Under the pieces are notes generated by a model that searched no databases, was not told where the DNA came from, and worked only from the letters and a program-made list of their open reading frames with translations. This document shows positions 7,228 to 10,636 of a stretch of 10,636 bases of DNA, one piece after another; position 1 is the stretch's first letter; the number at the start of each line of letters is the position of its first letter. The stretch is from JAVKFY01 sp040223615. Its GTDB lineage: Bacteria > Pseudomonadota > Alphaproteobacteria > GCA-2731375. A program made the position numbers and the translations under genes. The DNA lies in contig JAVKFY010000020.1 of NCBI GenBank assembly GCA_040223615.1, forward strand, positions 1-10,636, read 5' to 3'.

Positions 7228-8241
7228 ATGACAGACGCCGCGCCAGCCGCCATGCGGGCCAAGTTCGGGCTCAGTCTCTCGACCCGGGCGGTGCTGTTCG
7301 ACTGGGGTACACTTGACGACCTGCTGGAAATGGCGGAGACGGCCGAGCGTTCCGAGCTATTCCACGGCATCTGGGTCGGCGACAACCTGCTGTCGAAACC
7401 GCGGGTCGAGTCCATCGTGACGCTGTCGGCGATCGCGGCGCGTACGCAGCGGCTGGCGCTCGGGACCGTCTGCTTCGCCAGCTTCCCGCTGCGCGACCCG
7501 ATCCTACTAGCGATCCAGTGGGCCAGCCTCGACGTGCTCTCCAAGGGCCGCACCATCCTCACCGTGTGTAACGGCGGATCGCGCTTCGACGGGTCGCATT
7601 TCGCGCACGAGCTGGAGGTAATGGGCGTACGCTCGGCCGAGCGTGTCGGCCGCGTCGTCGAGGGCATCACCATCCTGCGGCGCCTGTGGAGCGAGGAAGT
7701 CGTCAGCCACAGTGGCACCTATCACCAGTTCACCGACGTCGATCTGCAGCCTAAGCCAGTACAGGCGCGGGTGCCGATCCACATCGCGGTCAACCCGAAG
7801 CGCGCCGACATGCCAGAGGAGACTTTGACCGCGATCCTCAAACGGGTGGCAACGCATGCCGACGGCTGGCAGACGGACTCTACGCCAGTCGACCGCTTCC
7901 GGGAACGCTTCCAGCGCATCCGCGACTATGCCGGCGAGATCGGACGCGATCCGTCGCGCCTCGAGAGCTCTCTGCACCTGATGGTGAACATCGACGAGGA
8001 TCGCGACCGCGCCTTTGCCGAAGCCTCGACCTTTCTCGGCTCGTATTATGGCGCCGGCTACATATCGCGCGAACAGGCCGAAACGTGGCTGGCCTACGGC
8101 TCGCCACAGGAGGTGATCGACAAGATCGCGGCCTATGTCGAGGCAGGCTGCACCATGCCGATCCTGCGCTTCGTCTCGGCCCGGCCGCGCGAACAGATGG
8201 AGCGATGCATCAAAGAGGTGCTGCCGGCCTTCTGCGCTTGA
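7228..8241 (+). CDS. Luciferase-like (LLM class) flavin-dependent monooxygenase/oxidoreductase
   Basis: A 337-aa cytosolic TIM-barrel protein of the bacterial luciferase family (PF00296), which uses reduced FMN or F420. ATG 7228 has GGAG about seven bases upstream and follows the M20-like stop by 14 bp, indicating co-transcription. Family features: WVGDNLLSKPRVESIVTLSAIAARTQRLALGT near the N-terminus, SLDVLSKGRTILTVCNGG, the helix RVGRVVEGITILRRLWSE with HSGTYHQF and LQPKPVQARVPIHIA, then HADGWQTDSTPVDRFRERF and a C-terminal YGSPQEVIDKIAAYVEAGC. Members hydroxylate or open a range of substrates; RutA-type members cleave amides in pyrimidine rings, others oxidise alkanesulfonates or nitrilotriacetate. 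The substrate cannot be read from sequence. An open frame extends far upstream through the M20-like gene, but that is out of frame with it and is a shadow. Confidence 0.9.
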   Translation: MTDAAPAAMRAKFGLSLSTRAVLFDWGTLDDLLEMAETAERSELFHGIWVGDNLLSKPRVESIVTLSAIAARTQRLALGTVCFASFPLRDPILLAIQWASLDVLSKGRTILTVCNGGSRFDGSHFAHELEVMGVRSAERVGRVVEGITILRRLWSEEVVSHSGTYHQFTDVDLQPKPVQARVPIHIAVNPKRADMPEETLTAILKRVATHADGWQTDSTPVDRFRERFQRIRDYAGEIGRDPSRLESSLHLMVNIDEDRDRAFAEASTFLGSYYGAGYISREQAETWLAYGSPQEVIDKIAAYVEAGCTMPILRFVSARPREQMERCIKEVLPAFCA

Positions 8242-8375
8242 CGCCCGGCGCGGACGCCGAAATCGCCTCGGGCCGGACAGCAGGCCTCGGTGTGTGTGCT
8301 CTGCTCCCTAAACCTGGATCGCCTGAGGCTAGAGTTTTCCGCGAGTGTTTCCCGGACTGGGAGGAGCGGAGGACG
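8242..8375 (+). other. Tail of the catabolic operon and probable IS3 left end
   Basis: Starts after the monooxygenase stop. No terminator hairpin with a T-run was seen. From about 8291 the sequence is likely the non-coding left end of an IS3-family element leading into its orfA. No target duplication can be assessed. Confidence 0.35.
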
Positions 8376-8436
8376 ATGAAGGAATCGAAATTTTCGGACG
8401 CGCAGAAGGCGTTCGTCCTGAAGCAGGGGGGCGGAC
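8376..8436 (+). pseudogene. IS3-family OrfA transposase stub, first 20 codons
   Basis: ATG 8376 follows a GGAGG-type site and reads MKESKFSDAQKAFVLKQ, the usual opening of IS3-family OrfA proteins (IS407-like group), at the start of the helix-turn-helix. It is cut after about 20 codons by the IS6 left end at 8437. The 85-130 bases before it, starting near TGTGTGTGCTCTG at 8291, are probably the IS3 left end and leader, but the partner end is absent so this cannot be verified. Nothing else of the IS3 element remains in the window. Confidence 0.7.
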
Positions 8437-8448
8437 GGCTTTGTCACA
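8437..8448 (+). repeat. IS6 left terminal inverted repeat
   Basis: GGCTTTGTCACA; perfectly inverted at 9218-9229 and found with one mismatch or none at 279, 655-666 and 5604. Read outward it contains GTGACA, five of six bases of a sigma-70 -35 box. Confidence 0.9.
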
Positions 8449-8482
8449 GGAACGGTGGCGCCGGGCTCGCTAGCCTTGTTCC

Positions 8483-9174
8483 ATGAAGCGGATCTCGTAC
8501 GCCCGTCACCAGTATCCGCCGGCCGTGATCCAGCATGCGGTCTGGCTGTACCTGCGGTTCGACTTGCGCCTGCGCGATGTCGAGGACTTGTTGGCTGAAC
8601 GCGGCCTGGACATCAGCTACGAGACGGTGCGCCGGGTCGCCAAGTTCGGGCCGGCGCATGCGGGTCGACTTCGGTCGATGCGACCCAAGCCCGACCAGCG
8701 CTGGCACCTTGACGAGATGTTCGTCTCGATCGGCGGCCGGACGATGTACCTGGGCGTGCAATCGATGCCGAGGGCGAGGTGCTGGACATCCTGGTTCAAC
8801 GGCGGCGCGACAAGCGAGCCGCAATCAGGCTCATCCGCGGGCTGATGAAGAAGCAGGGCTTCATCCCGAAGGCAATCGTGACCGACAAGCTGCGATCCTA
8901 CGGCGCCGCACTCGGTGAGGTCGGTCTACGACATCTGCACGTGACCGGTGGTCGGCTGAACAATAGGGCCGAGGTCTCGCAGCAGCCAGTCAGACGACGA
9001 GAGCGATCGTGGATCGGTTTCAAACCGCCGGGCACGACCCCACGCTTCCTCTCCGCCCACGCCGCCATCTACCACACCTTCAATCATTACCGTCACCTGA
9101 TCTCGCGCCGTACTCTTCGGCTGTTCCGCGAAGCAGCATTCGCACGGTGGACCGCGGCCGTCGCCGCTGCGTGA
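8483..9174 (+). pseudogene. IS6-family DDE transposase, frameshifted
   Basis: It starts MKRISYARHQYPPAVIQHA at ATG 8483, followed by the N-terminal helix-turn-helix and the first catalytic motif RWHLDEMFVSIGGR. After MYLG (about 8752) the frame shifts: the other frame resumes IDAEGE.LDILVQRRRDKR with the second Asp and continues through VTDKLRSYGAALGEVGLRHL, NNRAEVSQQPVRRRERSW (catalytic Glu) to the C-terminal AAVAAA and a TGA at 9172-9174. Relative to the first copy it also lacks one Trp codon in YETVRRWVAKF. All three catalytic residues survive, so a single small indel separates it from an active gene. IS6 transposases are normally made from one frame, so a programmed shift is unlikely. Confidence 0.88.
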
Positions 9175-9217
9175 CCCTCACCTACGCTAATCCTGCCTCG
9201 TGGCCGGTGGCCGAAGA

Positions 9218-9229
9218 TGTGACAAAGCC
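9218..9229 (-). repeat. IS6 right terminal inverted repeat
   Basis: Exact reverse complement of 8437-8448, defining the right end of the full-length IS6 copy. Confidence 0.9.
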
Positions 9230-9672
9230 GCTGGAGGTGTTGATCGCCGAGTTCGTGAAGACCTGCAACGAAGGCAGTCGCGAGACCGATGCCACCTGGG
9301 CGCTGAGCCAACGCGAGCTGGCCGACGTCAAGCGGCGCATCGGCGCCATGGTCGAAGCGATCGAACAGGGCATCATCACGCCGACCACCTAGGACCGGCT
9401 GCTGTAACTTGAGCGGCGCAAGGCAGAGCTAGGAGCGATGCGGGCGCCGGAGCCGGCGCCACGCGTCCATCCGAAGCTGGCCGAGGTCTATCGGCGTCAG
9501 GTGGAGCGCCTGGAGGCGGCGTTGAACGAATCGATGGTGCGGCCGGAGGCGGCCGAAGCGCTACGCGCCCTAATCGACAAGATCGTACTCAAGCCGGGCG
9601 AGAAGCGCGGCGAGGTGCACGCCGTGCTTCACGGCGAACTGGGCGCGCTTCTGGCATTGGGCTCGGTGGCAG

Positions 9673-9706
9673 AAAAAAACCGCACCTCTATTTCAGAAGT
9701 GCGGTT
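9673..9706 (-). terminator. Rho-independent terminator, minus strand
   Basis: Read on the minus strand, AACCGCACTTCT pairs with AGAGGTGCGGTT (12 bp, one G-U) around a five-base GAAAT loop, and seven Ts follow. It lies just downstream of the minus-strand IS6 transposase relic at 9776-10467 and overlaps the tail of the plus-strand recombinase relic. The stem has no T-run on the plus strand. Confidence 0.7.
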
Positions 9707-9709
9707 ATC

Positions 9710-9735
9710 GGTGGTTGCGGGGGCTCGCAACCACC
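9710..9735. repeat. Perfect 10-bp inverted repeat
   Basis: GGTGGTTGCG at 9710-9719 and CGCAACCACC at 9726-9735 flank a six-base GGGGCT loop. It lies three bases from the adjacent terminator hairpin. It has no T-run on either side, so it is not a terminator; it may be a recombinase-associated site or chance within coding sequence. Confidence 0.6.
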
Positions 9736-9775
9736 TTTGCCGAACAGTCGTACAATGGCACCGAAGCGCCGCCGT

Positions 9776-10467
9776 TCACGCTGCGGTGACGGCCGCCGTC
9801 CACTGTGAGAATGCTGCTTTGCAGAACGTCCGAAGAGCATGGGGCGAGATCAGGTGACGTTGATGGCAGAAAGTGGTGTACCCGATGGGGTGAGCCGGGA
9901 GGAGGCGCTGTGTTGTGCCCAGCTGCTTGAAGCTAATCCACAATCGTTCTTGTCGGCGGACCGGTTGGTGCGAGACTTCGGCTCGATTGTTCAGGCGACC
10001 GCTGGTCGCCTGAAGGTGCCGTAGACCGAGCTCACCGAGAACGGCGGCGTAGGATCGCAGCTTGTCGGTCACAACCGAATTCGCGATGAAGCCGTACTTG
10101 TTCAAGAATTGGCGGATCGGCCTGCCCGTAGCTTGCTTGTCGCGCCGCCGTTGAACCACGATGTCCAGCATCTCGTCCTCCGCGTCGACCGTACGACACA
10201 GGTACATTATGCGGCCGCCGATCGAGACGAACGCCTTGGCAAGGTGCCAGTGGCAATCGGACATCGGTCGAATGGATCGCAGGCAGCGAGTGTAGGGTGA
10301 GTCGAACTTGGCGACCCGTCGGCGCACCGTCTAGTAGCTGATGTCCAGGCCGCGCTCGGCCGCACTTCGGTATCACGCATGTTCAGGTTAGACCGCTGAT
10401 ACAGCCAGACTGCATGCTGTATCACGGTCAGCGGATGGTGTTGACGAGCGTACGAAATCGGCATCAT
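9776..10467 (-). pseudogene. IS6-family transposase, decayed
   Basis: The start (ATG 10467) reads MMPISYARQHHPLTVIQHA and VWLYQRSNLNMRDTE, then loses frame. A second frame holds the helix-turn-helix end with a TAG in place of Glu (near 10332) before TVRRRVAKFD. It continues as CHWHLAKAFVSIGGR, where the catalytic Asp of WHLDE is Ala, then VDAEDEMLDIVVQ (second Asp kept), VVTDKLRSYAAVLGELGL and NNRAEVSHQPVRRQERLW (Glu kept), to the stop at 9776-9778. The frameshift, the nonsense codon and the lost catalytic Asp make it the most degraded copy with a readable core, clearly inactive. Confidence 0.85.
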
Positions 10468-10481
10468 CAACCAAGGCTATG
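9776..10481 (-). mobile_element. Second IS6-family copy, inverted, both ends lost
   Basis: Homology to the 8437-9229 copy runs from the transposase stop (9776) to the leader TAGCCTTG before the start codon (10468-10479). Beyond the stop the sequence switches at once to recombinase sequence, and beyond the leader it switches to IS481 sequence. No GGCTTTGTCACA repeat is present at either side. It lies in the opposite orientation to the 8437 copy, 546 bp away, forming a large imperfect inverted repeat. Confidence 0.8.
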
Positions 10482-10636
10482 TGTTCGGTCCCGGGATGAG
10501 ATGGTCTGGATGGAGATTGAACCTTTTGGGCTCCTCGATCCACTTTCTTGAGATGAACTCGAAGGGGGTGAGGCCGCGCAGGGTCTTCAGGCGTCGCGCA
10601 AAGTTGTAAGCGTCGATGAATGCCTTCAGGTGGGTT
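10477..10636 (-). CDS. IS481-family transposase, C-terminal 52 residues (cut by window edge)
   Basis: The minus strand enters the window reading HLKAFIDAYNFARRLKTLRG, then LTPFEFISRKWIEEPKRFNL and HPDHLIPGPNT, with TAG at 10477-10479. This is the end of the integrase core of IS481-type transposases (HLxxFLxAYNFARRLKTLxG, TPYEFI, NPxHxxPGxNT). The frame is open as far as visible. The stop codon lies exactly at the joint with the IS6 copy: TAGCC is shared by the IS481 stop and the IS6 leader. The IS481 end repeat that should follow the stop is absent, so the element has lost this end. Confidence 0.8.
   Translation of the reverse strand, partial: THLKAFIDAYNFARRLKTLRGLTPFEFISRKWIEEPKRFNLHPDHLIPGPNT

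Larger units (their letters stand above)
8437..9229 (+). mobile_element. IS6-family insertion sequence, full length with both ends (793 bp)
   Basis: The terminal inverted repeats are GGCTTTGTCACA at 8437-8448 and its exact complement at 9218-9229. The length fits IS6 elements. It contains one transposase gene in two frames. The left neighbour is an IS3 orfA stub and the right neighbour a serine recombinase fragment. The flanking 8-mers (gggcggac and gctggagg) do not match, so the element sits at a rearrangement joint and not at a simple insertion. Confidence 0.9.
9230..9775 (+). pseudogene. Large serine recombinase, C-terminal part with two nonsense codons
   Basis: One continuous frame reads LEVLIAEFVKTCNEGSRETDATWALSQRELADVKRR, then VHPKLAEVYRRQVERLEAAL and EALRALIDKIVLKPGEKRGEVHAVLHGELGALLAL. 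This is the coiled-coil and C-terminal region of phage- or ICE-type large serine recombinases. Two stops interrupt it: TAG at 9390-9392 (TT[stop]DRLL, usually Lys) and TAA at 9405-9407 (LL[stop]LERRK, usually Glu). Each is one substitution from the expected codon. The catalytic resolvase domain and zinc ribbon are missing, cut off at the IS6 right end. Its tail (VVAGARNHLCRTVVQW) runs into the next IS6 copy near 9776. It is a dead relic of an integrated element. Confidence 0.82.

Noticed and set aside
8483..9174. Programmed frameshift in the IS6 transposase
   Set aside because: IS6 transposases are single-frame, no slippery heptamer was seen at the joint near 8752, and the other copies do not support a two-frame design.
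9390..9407. Stop-codon readthrough or recoding in the recombinase
   Set aside because: Two different stops (TAG and TAA) close together, each one substitution from the family residue, in a gene already lacking its catalytic domain, are better explained by decay.
1..10636. CRISPR arrays, tRNA or rRNA genes, riboswitches
   Set aside because: No regularly spaced direct repeats, no cloverleaf-like sequence and no recognisable riboswitch core were found by eye.

Overview
The window looks like high-GC alphaproteobacterial DNA (Rhodospirillales or Rhizobiales type; inferred from base composition, the family mix and the insertion sequences). It is an accessory patch: two short metabolic gene sets embedded in decayed insertion sequences. 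No tRNA, rRNA, CRISPR array or housekeeping gene was seen.

Layout. 1-140 is the start of an IS630-family transposase (minus strand, off the left edge) with its outer end. 279-666 is an IS6-family element that has lost its catalytic core but keeps both ends and an open in-frame ORF. 678-5402 is a minus-strand operon read from right to left: a CUT2 (ribose-type) ABC ATPase, its permease, a Tat-type periplasmic binding protein, and an uncharacterised 313-aa protein. 5403-5702 holds IS6 end fragments directly upstream of that operon. 5703-5898 is the broken N-terminus of an M81 (MlrC-like) metallopeptidase gene on the minus strand. 6023-8241 is a plus-strand gene pair: an M20-like protein whose metal ligands are mostly absent, and a luciferase-like flavin monooxygenase. 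From about 8291 to the right edge everything is mobile debris: an IS3 orfA stub, a frameshifted IS6 copy (8437-9229), the C-terminal half of a large serine recombinase with two nonsense mutations, a second decayed IS6 copy in the opposite orientation, and the C-terminus of an IS481-family transposase.

How it may work (inference). The ABC system would import a small polar molecule, probably a sugar or sugar-like conjugate. The uncharacterised protein, the former M81 enzyme, the M20-like protein and the flavin monooxygenase would process it. No regulator is encoded here. The IS6 fragments abut both ends of the transporter operon and have destroyed the M81 gene, so the cluster is either a rearranged catabolic island or one being lost. 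The most interesting items are the ligand-poor M20 homologue and the uncharacterised protein tied to the transporter.
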